Positions 1 through 9,191 of a DNA stretch of 61,502 bases are shown here, one piece after another. Every line of letters begins with the position of its first letter. Position 1 is the first letter of the stretch. Position numbers and translations under genes: made by a program. Under the pieces are notes generated by a model. It saw nothing but the letters and a program-made list of their open reading frames with translations. It was not told the DNA's origin and did not search any database. The stretch covers positions 1-61,502 of the forward strand of contig JAFGRY010000049.1 of assembly GCA_016934955.1 (NCBI GenBank), in the 5' to 3' direction. This stretch comes from a bacterium (GTDB taxonomy: Bacteria; Zhuqueibacterota; QNDG01; JAGLOF01).

Positions 1-1
1 G

Positions 2-394
2 AACGGGCCGCGCGGCGTCGCCTTCAGCCTCACCGGCGATACCGCCTATGTCTGCAGCTTCAACGCCAGCAAAGTATGGCGGTTTGTGCGCGGCGGGACC
101 GCTGTCGATGACGACATCGCGGGTATTCCGGTCACCTATTCTCTGTCACAGAATTATCCCAATCCTTTCAATCCAACAACGCAGATTAATTTCGCACTTC
201 CTGCGGAAGGAATGACGACATTGAAAGTGTTTGATGTTCTGGGACGGGAAGTGGCCGAGCTGCTCCACAGCAGGATGGCGGCCGGGCATCATACCGTTAC
301 CTTCGATGCTTCTCTTCTGCCTTCGGGAATGTATATCTACAAACTGGAAACAGGAGATAAGGTCTTCGCGAAGAAGATGATGCTGCTTAAATAA
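2..394 (+). CDS. Secreted protein, C-terminal part, with type IX secretion sorting domain (5' truncated by window edge)
   Basis: The reading frame is open from base 2 through the window edge, so only the C-terminal 130 residues are visible. The first 30 residues resemble a blade of a beta-propeller of the NHL/YncE sort (GVAFSLTGDTAYV followed by a VWRF strand). From about residue 45 there is a complete type IX secretion sorting domain of type A: NYPNPFNPTTQI, a LKVFDVLGREV strand, PSGMYIYKL and a basic end KKMMLLK. In this family the domain is cleaved as the protein is exported across the outer membrane and attached to the surface or released. Function of the mature protein is unknown because the start lies outside the window. 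Confidence 0.85.
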   Translation, partial: NGPRGVAFSLTGDTAYVCSFNASKVWRFVRGGTAVDDDIAGIPVTYSLSQNYPNPFNPTTQINFALPAEGMTTLKVFDVLGREVAELLHSRMAAGHHTVTFDASLLPSGMYIYKLETGDKVFAKKMMLLK

Positions 395-425
395 ACGTGA
401 AGAGTGATATATCCCGTTAGTAATT

Positions 426-467
426 AAAGAAGGGTGTCTGGAGAATTATTAAAAGATGCCCTTCTTT
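426..467. terminator. Strong stem-loop, probable terminator after the first gene
   Basis: Bases 426-439 pair with 454-467 over 14 positions (AAAGAAGGGTGTCT against AGATGCCCTTCTTT) with two G-T wobbles and a 14-base loop. The 3' arm ends in CTTCTTT, so the T-rich part is inside the stem rather than after it. It lies 32 bases past the stop codon of the secreted protein and about 85 bases before the next start, which fits a transcription terminator separating the two genes. Confidence 0.6.
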
Positions 468-552
468 ATGCACTAATGCCGTTTAAAAGAAAGCGGAGCT
501 CAATTGAAACGTGCATAATTCGATGTTTGCCCGCGGGAAAGGAACTGGCCAA

Positions 553-1926
553 ATGCGATCTGTTATCTGTCTTCTTGCATGCGTTGTATCGGCGCTCTGC
601 CTGACTGCGCAGACAAACGACCGTGAAGAATTACGGGCGGATCTCGATTATGCACGTTTTGATGCTCAGAACGACTGGAGCTATGTAGAGATATATTTTT
701 CATTCGCCAGGGAGCAGTTTGCATATGTTCCGGAATCCGGTACGTACACAGCTCAGTTTCAAGTAACGCTGGAATTTTTTGAAAATGATTCATCGGTATC
801 GGATCTTGAATGGAGAAATGTCGACCGGATCGATTCCCTCGGTGCCGTAAAGGGACAAAGACTGTATGACCAGTGTTCAGTGTTTCTCAGGCCCGGAATG
901 TATCTTATGAAGGTAAGGATTGATGATCTTCATAATGGTCGTCATGGAACACTGGAAAAAAAACTGGTTGTCGATGCCGTGAAGAAGGATCAGATGCGTC
1001 TGAGCGATCTGCAGTTGGGTCTGAACATTTCACCAAGCGATGCTGAAAGTAAATTTGTTAAAAACGGTTTGTGGATTCTTCCCAATCCATATGCCTTGTA
1101 CAGTGAAGATTGGCCGGTACTTTATTATTATTGTGAACTGTACAATCTATCTCCCCTGCAGGAAGGCGTCGATTCTACGTATCAGGTGACTGTTACCATA
1201 AAAGATACTGCAGCAAAAACGATAAGGATACAAGGGCCGAAGACGAAAAAACGGGCGGGAAAATCTCTGGTTGAGGCAGGTTCACTTGTTGTTTCCAACC
1301 TCATGTCAGACAGTTATACAATCGAGATACAGGTCATTGATGCTGCTCGTGCGGATACGGTCGTGGAGTCGAAACAGTTTTATGTGTTCAGGACCGCGGA
1401 TTTCGCCGGTGTCCCGGAGCCTGATTCGATTGATAAAAAGATAATGGACACCCGACCAGCGATCGCCGAACTTGATCTTGTATTTGAGAAGCTGCGGTAT
1501 ATCGCATCGAAAGAAGAAATTGAACTGTTTCGCTCTTTGGATACACCTGAGGCAAAAATTGCCTTTCTGACGCGATTCTGGCAAATGAGGGATCCAGATC
1601 CGACCGACAGGGGCAATCCGTACAAAGATGAATACATGGACAGATTAGCGAAAGTCGAATATAATTTTTCTTCCGGAGAAAAACAGGGATGGCAGACCGA
1701 TCAGGGACGTGTGTTTCTTATATACGGCCCTCCTGATCAAATTGACAGGTTCCCCAGCAATTTGGGACATAAGCCCTATCAGATATGGTACTATAATTCC
1801 ATTGACAGCGGTGTGGAATTTATCTTCGTCGATCAGGGTGGATACAATGATATGATTCTCGTGCACTCAACACACAGGAATGAAATTAAGGATTATCGCT
1901 GGATGGAGAAATGGTTCAGGGACTAG
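553..1926 (+). CDS. GWxTD-domain protein, exported
   Basis: A 457-residue protein whose C-terminal third is a GWxTD domain: FLTRFWQMRDPDPTDRGN, then GWQTDQGRVFLIYGPPD and a final WYYNSIDSGVEFIFVDQG block. The family is common in Acidobacteria, Ignavibacteria, KSB1 and relatives and has no agreed biochemical role. I chose the ATG at 553 because AAAGGAA lies about ten bases upstream and the protein then starts with a signal peptide (MRSVICLLACVVSALCLTAQ); the frame stays open to 511. Residues 25-300 are beta-rich and hold no motif I recognise. The gene precedes a GHL10 glycosidase by 62 bases, so the two may be cotranscribed, but the domain itself does not reveal a link to murein. Confidence 0.85.
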   Translation: MRSVICLLACVVSALCLTAQTNDREELRADLDYARFDAQNDWSYVEIYFSFAREQFAYVPESGTYTAQFQVTLEFFENDSSVSDLEWRNVDRIDSLGAVKGQRLYDQCSVFLRPGMYLMKVRIDDLHNGRHGTLEKKLVVDAVKKDQMRLSDLQLGLNISPSDAESKFVKNGLWILPNPYALYSEDWPVLYYYCELYNLSPLQEGVDSTYQVTVTIKDTAAKTIRIQGPKTKKRAGKSLVEAGSLVVSNLMSDSYTIEIQVIDAARADTVVESKQFYVFRTADFAGVPEPDSIDKKIMDTRPAIAELDLVFEKLRYIASKEEIELFRSLDTPEAKIAFLTRFWQMRDPDPTDRGNPYKDEYMDRLAKVEYNFSSGEKQGWQTDQGRVFLIYGPPDQIDRFPSNLGHKPYQIWYYNSIDSGVEFIFVDQGGYNDMILVHSTHRNEIKDYRWMEKWFRD

Positions 1927-1988
1927 TGCGGAAGTGAGGAGGCTGAATGCGGGAACACTATTTCATGTAACTTAAAGCAGGATGGACA

Positions 1989-4442
1989 GTGAAGAATTTT
2001 AGACAACATGTACTGTGGCTGCTCATTGCAGCAACCGGTTTATCTGCCCAGAGCGATCCCGTCAAATATGAATTTCGAGGCGCATGGATCGCGACTGTCT
2101 TTCAAATAGACTGGCCCTCTTCACTTACGAATACAGACGCTCAGAAGGCGGAATTGACCGCAATGCTTGATATGCTGCAAACTGCCGGCATTAACGCCGT
2201 CGTTTTCCAGATCAGACCGGCATGCGATGCCCTGTACCAGTCGGATATCGAACCCTGGTCTGTATGGTTGACCGGCAAACAGGGACAGGCCCCTTCACCG
2301 TACTATGATCCTCTTGCCTTTGCTGTAGAAGAGGCTCATAAGAGAGGGATGGAACTCCATGCCTGGTTCAATCCCTATCGTGCCAAGAACGGCGAGTACG
2401 AGCTGGCGGATAACCATGTCATGAAACTTCACCCGGAGTGGATTCTTGATTTTACTTCAGGTGGAGCATATGCAGAAACAGGAAGACACCAGCAGGTCGT
2501 CTCAGAGCAGAAGGTACTGACGGATCCGGTATACCTTTCGAAACTGCTGGCAGGTCGTATCATTTTGAATCCGGGAATGGCTGCAGTACGTGAATATATT
2601 CTTGGTGTTTACATGGATGTAGTCAACCGCTATGATATTGACGCCGTACATATGGATGATTATTTTTACCCCTATGAGGGCATCTCTAGCGAGGATATCG
2701 AGACATATCAGACTGAATCGCGCGGCTTTACGAATATTCATAATTGGCGGCGGGACAACATAAATATCCTCGTTAAAGCCATTCACGACAGTATTCAGGC
2801 TGTAAAACCGCATGTAAAATTCGGGATATCTCCCTTCGGAATCTGGCGGAACGGCGTACCGTATGGCATTGTCGGTCTTGATGCCTACAATGTCATTTAT
2901 TGTGATGCAATTGCCTGGCTGCGGGAACAATCGATAGACTATCTCGCTCCTCAGCTTTATTGGCCGTTCGGCGGTGGCCAGGATTACGGGAAACTGCTGC
3001 CCTGGTGGGGCAGCCAGGTGGGTACTTTCGACAGGCATTTATATCCCGGGCAGGGAGCGCATCGCGTCAGTAGTTGGCCGGCGGATGAACTGCCCAATCA
3101 GATAAGGCTGAACCGGGAGAATCCTGTTTGTCAGGGAAGTATATTTTATTCGGCCAATCATTTTTATACAAACGCCAGAGGGTTTGTGGATTCCCTGAAG
3201 AACGATTTTTTCAGATATCCGGCGTTGACCCCAATTATGTCGTGGAAAGACAGTATTCCCCCGAATCCGCCGTTGAATGTGCGTTTCGAGCACATCCCCT
3301 CCCTGGTGACGACCGGGCTTGTCTGGAACCCGCCTTCGCCCGCGTCTGATGGGGAAACGCCTGCGCGCTATGCTGTTTACCGTTTCAACCACTCATCCGT
3401 GGCCCCCGAGGAACGTGATGATCCCTCCAATATTATCGGCGTTTGCGGAACACCCTACTATATTCCGGATAATGTTGATTCAGCCCCGGGCGACATCAAT
3501 TACTATTTCGTGACTGCAATCGATCATAATTCAAATGAAAGCGGGTTCAGCAACGGAACCTCCATCGGCTGTTCGTCCATCCCGGTACTGTCTTATCCCG
3601 CAAACGGCAGGAACGATGTGGAACCCGATGTCGTGTTATCATGGTTTTATCCGGAAAATGCTTCATTTTATCACCTGCAGCTTTCCACTGACTCTCTCTT
3701 CACCGCGAATATGCTTGTCGATGAGGATGCGTTGACCGATACAGCATTTACCCTTGCCTCTCTGACAGGGCAGGAAACATATTACTGGAGAGTTCGAAGC
3801 GGCAACGGGAAGGGCTGGAGCGATTTCTCATCAATCTGGAAATTTAAAACCGGATATCCTTCCAAAACCGTATTATTGAGCCCGCCGCATAATGCGACCA
3901 ATACCGAATTGACGCCCGTTTTCATCTGGCAAGCGAATCCGTATGCGGACACGTACCGACTGCAGATAGCATCCAGTCTCGAATTTTTACAGACATCGAT
4001 TATCATGGACACTTCCGGTATGGCCGACACAACGTATACGGGTATTGGCCTCGATCAGACCCGCTTTCACTTCTGGCGCGTCTCGGCTGAGAATTCGATA
4101 GGATCAAGCGGGTGGTCGGATATTTTCAGGTTCAGGACACTTACCCAGAGCAGCGTGGATTCCATGCGGGGAGAACCGCGGCGATTTTATCTTGCCCCGA
4201 ATTATCCGAATCCTTTTAACGGCAATACCGTCATCCCGTTTGAAATTGCCCGGGATAGCAGGGTCGTGATCCGCCTGTATGATATTTCCGGCCGGGAAAT
4301 CGCTACGCTGATCGACAGATATCTTTCCCCCGGACAGCATTCAATAACTCTGGAAGGCGACGGACTCACTTCCGGTGTCTATTTTGTCCGGTTGACGGCG
4401 GAAAATCAGATGTTCTGCAGGAAACTTGTACTCATTCGCTAA
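1989..4442 (+). CDS. Secreted GHL10-family glycosidase with Fn3-like domains and type IX sorting domain
   Basis: 817 residues from a GTG start preceded by GCAGGATGG. A signal peptide ends at LSAQ. Residues about 25-400 form the GHL10 (DUF187) TIM-barrel domain: FRGAWIATV, NAVVFQIRPACDALYQS, ELHAWFNPYRA, DIDAVHMDDYFYPY, FGISPFGIWR, DYLAPQLYWPF. It is followed by three Fn3-like or Ig-like modules (about 430-515, 525-625, 625-720) and a type IX sorting domain (NYPNPFNGNTV ... GREIATLI ... SGVYFVRL). GHL10 proteins are predicted hydrolases of bacterial wall or exopolysaccharide. The paralogous GHL10 domain at 25152 is fused to an exo-muramidase domain, so murein is the likely substrate here too. 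The predicted site of action is the cell surface or medium. Confidence 0.88.
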   Translation: MKNFRQHVLWLLIAATGLSAQSDPVKYEFRGAWIATVFQIDWPSSLTNTDAQKAELTAMLDMLQTAGINAVVFQIRPACDALYQSDIEPWSVWLTGKQGQAPSPYYDPLAFAVEEAHKRGMELHAWFNPYRAKNGEYELADNHVMKLHPEWILDFTSGGAYAETGRHQQVVSEQKVLTDPVYLSKLLAGRIILNPGMAAVREYILGVYMDVVNRYDIDAVHMDDYFYPYEGISSEDIETYQTESRGFTNIHNWRRDNINILVKAIHDSIQAVKPHVKFGISPFGIWRNGVPYGIVGLDAYNVIYCDAIAWLREQSIDYLAPQLYWPFGGGQDYGKLLPWWGSQVGTFDRHLYPGQGAHRVSSWPADELPNQIRLNRENPVCQGSIFYSANHFYTNARGFVDSLKNDFFRYPALTPIMSWKDSIPPNPPLNVRFEHIPSLVTTGLVWNPPSPASDGETPARYAVYRFNHSSVAPEERDDPSNIIGVCGTPYYIPDNVDSAPGDINYYFVTAIDHNSNESGFSNGTSIGCSSIPVLSYPANGRNDVEPDVVLSWFYPENASFYHLQLSTDSLFTANMLVDEDALTDTAFTLASLTGQETYYWRVRSGNGKGWSDFSSIWKFKTGYPSKTVLLSPPHNATNTELTPVFIWQANPYADTYRLQIASSLEFLQTSIIMDTSGMADTTYTGIGLDQTRFHFWRVSAENSIGSSGWSDIFRFRTLTQSSVDSMRGEPRRFYLAPNYPNPFNGNTVIPFEIARDSRVVIRLYDISGREIATLIDRYLSPGQHSITLEGDGLTSGVYFVRLTAENQMFCRKLVLIR

Positions 4443-4455
4443 AGGAACTTTTATA

Positions 4456-5409
4456 ATGAGAAAAATTGTATGTATCCTTATTACTGCTGCCATACCAGGA
4501 TTGCTTTTCGCTCAGTTCCGGATGGTGGGTGAACCGGTTATTATTTTCAGCAGCGGGAATAGCGACGTTATGTCACCCAAGTGGTCTCCTGACGGCCGGT
4601 ATATTGCGTTCACTTCCCGGCAATACAACGGTATCTGGATTGTCGAAACAAAAACCGGAGATTTCAGACAGGTCACCGATGATATCGGCGCGGGCTTCGG
4701 CTTCAGATGGTCAGGTGATTCCAGGGAACTTGTGAGCCGCATCGCCGTCTATTCTTTCTTCAGACGCAGGAACGGTCTGAAAATCTACAATATCGCACAG
4801 GGAACGGAAAGAATGGTCCTGGATGTTCAGCCTGGATTTGTCGGCCTGCCCCGATGGTGTGATGCAGATGAGAAAATAATCGCAGCCGCAGGAAACCAGG
4901 TTGCCCTTATTGAATCCGGAAAGAAAGCGTCCATTCTCCAAAAGCAACATGCGGCTGAGCGGATCTGTTTTCTTTCCGAGTCGAAAATAGGCGTTAAAAA
5001 TATCCGCAATGACAGTCTTTCTTATCTCGATCCGCTCGCCGGAGAACGATATATAAATCTTGAAATGTCTCCGGATGGGACCAGGCTTGTATTCGAGATT
5101 GTGGGCGGGAATCTCTACGTCGTACAGATGGATGGAAGCGGCTTGATCGACTTGGGAACCGGGTATCGGCCTCAATGGTCTCCGGACAGCCGGTATATTG
5201 TCTATATGATTACTGAAGATGACGGTCACAAGTTTACCAAATCTGACCTGTATATAATAAGAGATGACGGCACAGAAAAAACGAGACTTACATATACGGA
5301 GGATATTCTCGAAATGAATCCTTCCTGGTCACCCGATGGAGATACAATCGCCTATGATGTCCCGGAGGGAAGCGCTATCTATGCCATTACGATAACACGA
5401 TACATGTAA
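4456..5409 (+). CDS. TolB-like PD40 beta-propeller protein, exported
   Basis: 317 residues with a signal peptide (MRKIVCILITAAIPGLLFAQ) and repeated PD40/WD40-like blades: SPKWSPDGRYIAFTS, LEMSPDGTRLVFEI, RPQWSPDSRYIVYM and NPSWSPDGDTIAYD. The frame opens at 4426, inside the end of the previous gene, but the ATG at 4456 has AAAGGAAC just upstream and gives a clean signal peptide, so I place the start there. Such propellers bind partners or ligands in the periplasm; no catalytic motif is visible. It is 13 bases after the GHL10 glycosidase and 21 bases before the amidase, which indicates one operon. It is not the Tol-Pal TolB itself because the N-terminal TolB domain is absent. Confidence 0.8.
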   Translation: MRKIVCILITAAIPGLLFAQFRMVGEPVIIFSSGNSDVMSPKWSPDGRYIAFTSRQYNGIWIVETKTGDFRQVTDDIGAGFGFRWSGDSRELVSRIAVYSFFRRRNGLKIYNIAQGTERMVLDVQPGFVGLPRWCDADEKIIAAAGNQVALIESGKKASILQKQHAAERICFLSESKIGVKNIRNDSLSYLDPLAGERYINLEMSPDGTRLVFEIVGGNLYVVQMDGSGLIDLGTGYRPQWSPDSRYIVYMITEDDGHKFTKSDLYIIRDDGTEKTRLTYTEDILEMNPSWSPDGDTIAYDVPEGSAIYAITITRYM

Positions 5410-5430
5410 CGGAATACAAAGGATGAAGAG

Positions 5431-7953
5431 TTGAAATATATACAGGCACTGACAATTGGATGCGTAATCGCAGCATCACCTCTTGCCGGCCAGGTGACCG
5501 GTTTGGCGGGCTGGAATATTTTCCTGGATCCGGGGCACAGTCATAAGGAGAATCAAGGCGCGTTCGGTTATTCCGAGGCGGAGCGTAATGTCAGGGTCGC
5601 TCTCAATTTACGCGATCTCCTCCTGGAACGGACGGATATAGATACGGTATATATCTCCCGAACCGATGATGTCCAAACCGTGTCCCTGAGCCAGAGGACG
5701 GATTATGCAAACAGCGTAGGCGCCGCCTGGTTTCACTCGATTCACAGTGACGCGAGTTCCAATCCCAACACCAACAGCACATTGCTGTTATGGGGGCAGT
5801 ATCGTGACGGAACCGAGAAAGTTCCCAATGGCGGCAGGGCAATGAGCAGTGTGATCGTTGATATCCTCTCCCGGGGTATGCGAATTCCCACAACAGGGTC
5901 GCGGGGTGATTACTATTTTTATTACAGCACTCCCCAGTCCGGCTTCAATGGTCCCTACCTGCATGTCAACCGGAACAGCACCATGCCTTCGGAACTGAGT
6001 GAAGCCGGGTTTCACACGAATCCAGGGCAAAATCAGCTGTTCATGAACGACGATTGGAAAAAATTCGAGGCGATGACATATTACTGGTCTGTTCTGCAGT
6101 TATTCGGGATCGACCGTCCGTTTGTGGGGATCTGCTCCGGCATCATCTCCGATCTGGATACAGGTATCCCGGTAAATGGAGCGACCGTCACCCTGGATGG
6201 ACAAACATATACGACCGATACCTATCAATCCCTTTTTTACCGTTTTACCAGTGATCCGGAAAAGCTTCACAACGGATTTTATTTTCTGGAGGATCTTTCA
6301 CCCGGCATTCATGAGATGATCGTCGGGGCGGAAGGGTATTACGCGGATACCTCTTACGTCACCGTTGTCGACACCTTCTTTACATTCCGTGATATTCAGC
6401 TCCTCTCGCAGGTCCCGCCGGCTGTTACAGAGACAGTACCGGCCCAGGGCGATACCAATTTCCCCGCCTGGGAGACAATAAGCATCACATTCAGCCGCTG
6501 TATGAATACAGCGAGCGTTGAAGATGCCTTTTCGATTGTTCCCGAAGCGTCAGGCACATTTTCCTGGAGTGCAGACGGGACACAGCTATTTTTCGGGAAT
6601 GACGATCTCGATTTCGAGACGGAATATATTCTCACTGTTTCCGCAGCGGCTGAAGATGTCCACGGCCACTCTCTGGATGGCAATGGGGACGGCATGAACG
6701 GTGATGCGTTCGTTTTGTCATTTAAAACAGGCCCTTCGGATATGTCACCTCCGGTGGCAATCGATATCTACCCCCTGGACGGGAGCGATAACAATTACCA
6801 GCAGCCGATCATCACCGTCGTATTCAATGAGGAGGTGGATCCGTCTTCCTTTTTCGATGATATGCTCACCCTGCACAGGAATCCCCGACTCCCTAAAATT
6901 CCCGGCACGCTGGATGAATACGTGGTCAATGAACAGAGTGTTTTCTGTTTTTTCCCCGATTCCCCGCTCCTGCGGGATACCGGCTACCATATCAGGCTCC
7001 ACCCCGGTTTAACGGATCTGTTCGGCAATACCAGTACATCATTTCAAACAGCTGATTTTATCATCGGATCAGACACGTGCGACGTGCGAATGATCGATGA
7101 CTTTGAAAATAGTCTTGCTGATAACTGGTGGGGCCCTCTGCAAAGCGGGACAACGACCGGTGTTATTCCTCAGCAAACCACGAGAGAGGAAAACACACGC
7201 TATGTAAACCACCTGTTTAGCAGTCAAACCGCGCTGCAGTTGAACTACGGGTGGGATGTTTCCGCCGGTTCCTGGATCATCCGTACATACTTGGCGGGTG
7301 GCCCGCCCCATTCGGTAATTTTCACCAAAGAATACTCATTACAGGTCTACCTTTTCGGGGACGGCAGCGGTAACCGTTTTCGTTTCTGTGTGGATGACAA
7401 TTATCCCGTCTCCGCCGCCGCCAATCATGAAGTCAGCCCCTGGTACACGATTGACTGGATCGGATGGCGGTTGATTTCCTGGGATATGAAGACTGTTCCC
7501 GCCGGAACATGGATAGGAGACGGTGATCCGGAAGGCAATTTACGTTTCGACAGTATTCAGCTTACCTATACGCAGGGGTGTGAATCCGCCGGTGTTCTCT
7601 ACTTCGACGATCTGCGGGCTGTCAAGACAGTGGAGACAACTTCTGTGCTCTACAATGAGAGTGTGCGGGGGCTATCAGCGATATTGTACGATAACTATCC
7701 CAATCCTTTCAATCCCGAGACTACTATCCGCTATTTCCTGGCCGAACCGGCGGCATCCGTTCACCTGGAAATATACAATATACTCGGGGAGAGGATTCGG
7801 GCATGGACAAGCGGCCACAGTGATGCGGGAACATATTCCGTGCTCTGGGACGGCAGAGACGCTTCTGGAAACCAGGTCGCATCCGGAACCTATATCTACC
7901 TGCTGCGCGCCGGTGATGTCGTGAAGTCCAAACGGATGCTGGTGATCCGGTGA
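5431..7953 (+). CDS. Secreted N-acetylmuramoyl-L-alanine amidase (Amidase_3), multidomain with type IX sorting domain
   Basis: 840 residues from a TTG start with AAGGATGAAGAG upstream. A signal peptide is followed by a zinc amidase of the Amidase_3 family at residues 28-225. All expected active-site residues are visible: H36 (LDPGHSH), E51 (SEAERNV), H105 (SIHSDAS) and catalytic E191 (SELSEAGFH). Enzymes of this family cut the bond between MurNAc and L-Ala and release stem peptides. Downstream lie a carboxypeptidase-regulatory-like module (about 235-325), two SbsA-type Ig-like domains (about 330-560), a jelly-roll-like region with DDFENS (about 565-735) and a type IX sorting domain (NYPNPFNPETTI). 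It is one of three amidase-type proteins in the window and is predicted to act outside the cell. Confidence 0.9.
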   Translation: MKYIQALTIGCVIAASPLAGQVTGLAGWNIFLDPGHSHKENQGAFGYSEAERNVRVALNLRDLLLERTDIDTVYISRTDDVQTVSLSQRTDYANSVGAAWFHSIHSDASSNPNTNSTLLLWGQYRDGTEKVPNGGRAMSSVIVDILSRGMRIPTTGSRGDYYFYYSTPQSGFNGPYLHVNRNSTMPSELSEAGFHTNPGQNQLFMNDDWKKFEAMTYYWSVLQLFGIDRPFVGICSGIISDLDTGIPVNGATVTLDGQTYTTDTYQSLFYRFTSDPEKLHNGFYFLEDLSPGIHEMIVGAEGYYADTSYVTVVDTFFTFRDIQLLSQVPPAVTETVPAQGDTNFPAWETISITFSRCMNTASVEDAFSIVPEASGTFSWSADGTQLFFGNDDLDFETEYILTVSAAAEDVHGHSLDGNGDGMNGDAFVLSFKTGPSDMSPPVAIDIYPLDGSDNNYQQPIITVVFNEEVDPSSFFDDMLTLHRNPRLPKIPGTLDEYVVNEQSVFCFFPDSPLLRDTGYHIRLHPGLTDLFGNTSTSFQTADFIIGSDTCDVRMIDDFENSLADNWWGPLQSGTTTGVIPQQTTREENTRYVNHLFSSQTALQLNYGWDVSAGSWIIRTYLAGGPPHSVIFTKEYSLQVYLFGDGSGNRFRFCVDDNYPVSAAANHEVSPWYTIDWIGWRLISWDMKTVPAGTWIGDGDPEGNLRFDSIQLTYTQGCESAGVLYFDDLRAVKTVETTSVLYNESVRGLSAILYDNYPNPFNPETTIRYFLAEPAASVHLEIYNILGERIRAWTSGHSDAGTYSVLWDGRDASGNQVASGTYIYLLRAGDVVKSKRMLVIR

Positions 7954-8000
7954 CCGGCAACAGCGACACATACAAACAAACGATGAAGAGGGCTCCCATC

Positions 8001-9113
8001 ATGGATGTTCAATCAAAACGGCTTATCTCCCTGGATGTTTTCAGAGGCATCACTATCATGGGAATGATACTCGTAAACAATCCGGGCAGCTGGTCTCATG
8101 TCTACCCGCCACTGGAACACGCAGCCTGGCATGGTTGGACTCCCACTGATTTTATCTTTCCGTTCTTCTTGTTCATCGTCGGCACAGCCATGTCGTTCTC
8201 CTTCTCAAAATATCTCTCGGCCGGAAAGACACTGAAACAGCTGTTTCCGAAAATTGTCCGCCGCACGCTGATTATTTTTGCCCTGGGTGTATTTCTAAAT
8301 CTTTTTCCGCTTTTTCAGTTCGATACAGTTCGCATACCGGGTGTTCTGCAGAGGATAGCTATCTGCTATTTTGCCACAGCGCTCATTATTCTTGGCTCGG
8401 ATAAAAAATGGCAGATCTTCTGGACGGTATTCTTTCTGACTGTTTACTGGTTTTTGTTAAAGATCGTACCGGTACCGGGATTTGGCGCCGGGACACTGGA
8501 CATGCAGGGGAACCTCTGCTGGTATATCGACAAGCATCTTTTCGCGGGACATACATGGCAGGCGGCACCGGTGCCGGGATTCGATCCGGAGGGACTGTTC
8601 AGTACGCTCCCCGCTATCTCCACTACGCTTTTAGGAGTATTCACCGGAGACTGGTTACGTTCCAATAAGAGTGATCTGGAAAAAGTTACCGGCCTGTTTG
8701 TCTCAGGCACTTTCGCCCTCTTACTCGGATCGGTGATGAGCATCTGGCTGCCGATAAACAAGAATCTCTGGACAAGCAGTTATACCGTTTTTATGACCGG
8801 TATGGCACTGATCTTTCTGGCCATGTGCTACTGGCTTATCGAGATAAGGGGATGCAGACGCTGGGCCAAACCCTTCATCATTTTCGGTTCGAACGCAATT
8901 CTCGTTTACGTTCTTGCCGGTCTGGTAGGGAGAATTATCATACATGTCTATGTTCAAAGCGATATAACCGTAAAGGAATATATATATACGGAAATATTTA
9001 AATCATGGGCCGGATCCACTCCGGGCTCACTGCTCTTTGCAATCGCGTACGTACTGTTCTGGTTGGGCATTATGTATATTTTCTACCGGAAAAAGATTTT
9101 TATAAAGATTTGA
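8001..9113 (+). CDS. COG4299/DUF5009 membrane protein (NagX-like; possible MurNAc permease or acetyltransferase)
   Basis: 370 residues with about ten membrane segments. The start at 8001 is chosen because AAGAGGG lies upstream and the protein then begins MDVQSKRLISLDVFRG, as is usual in this family; the frame opens at a GTG at 7950. Signature strings are SLDVFRGITIMGMILVNNPGS and FPFFLFIVGTAMSFS, with H residues in HAAWHGW. The family is related to heparan-alpha-glucosaminide N-acetyltransferase and in proteobacteria (NagX) sits in GlcNAc utilisation regulons. From memory, a related protein is the proposed inner-membrane MurNAc transporter MurT next to a kinase and MurQ in Tannerella forsythia. 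Placement upstream of the kinase fits an amino-sugar uptake or acetyl-transfer role; which of these cannot be told from sequence. Confidence 0.82.
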   Translation: MDVQSKRLISLDVFRGITIMGMILVNNPGSWSHVYPPLEHAAWHGWTPTDFIFPFFLFIVGTAMSFSFSKYLSAGKTLKQLFPKIVRRTLIIFALGVFLNLFPLFQFDTVRIPGVLQRIAICYFATALIILGSDKKWQIFWTVFFLTVYWFLLKIVPVPGFGAGTLDMQGNLCWYIDKHLFAGHTWQAAPVPGFDPEGLFSTLPAISTTLLGVFTGDWLRSNKSDLEKVTGLFVSGTFALLLGSVMSIWLPINKNLWTSSYTVFMTGMALIFLAMCYWLIEIRGCRRWAKPFIIFGSNAILVYVLAGLVGRIIIHVYVQSDITVKEYIYTEIFKSWAGSTPGSLLFAIAYVLFWLGIMYIFYRKKIFIKI

Positions 9114-9191
9114 TAATGTCATTGGAAAGGGCAGGCCGATTTATCACCGGCTCCCTGGATTATTAACGTGTCTCTTTAAGGAGTGTACTCC

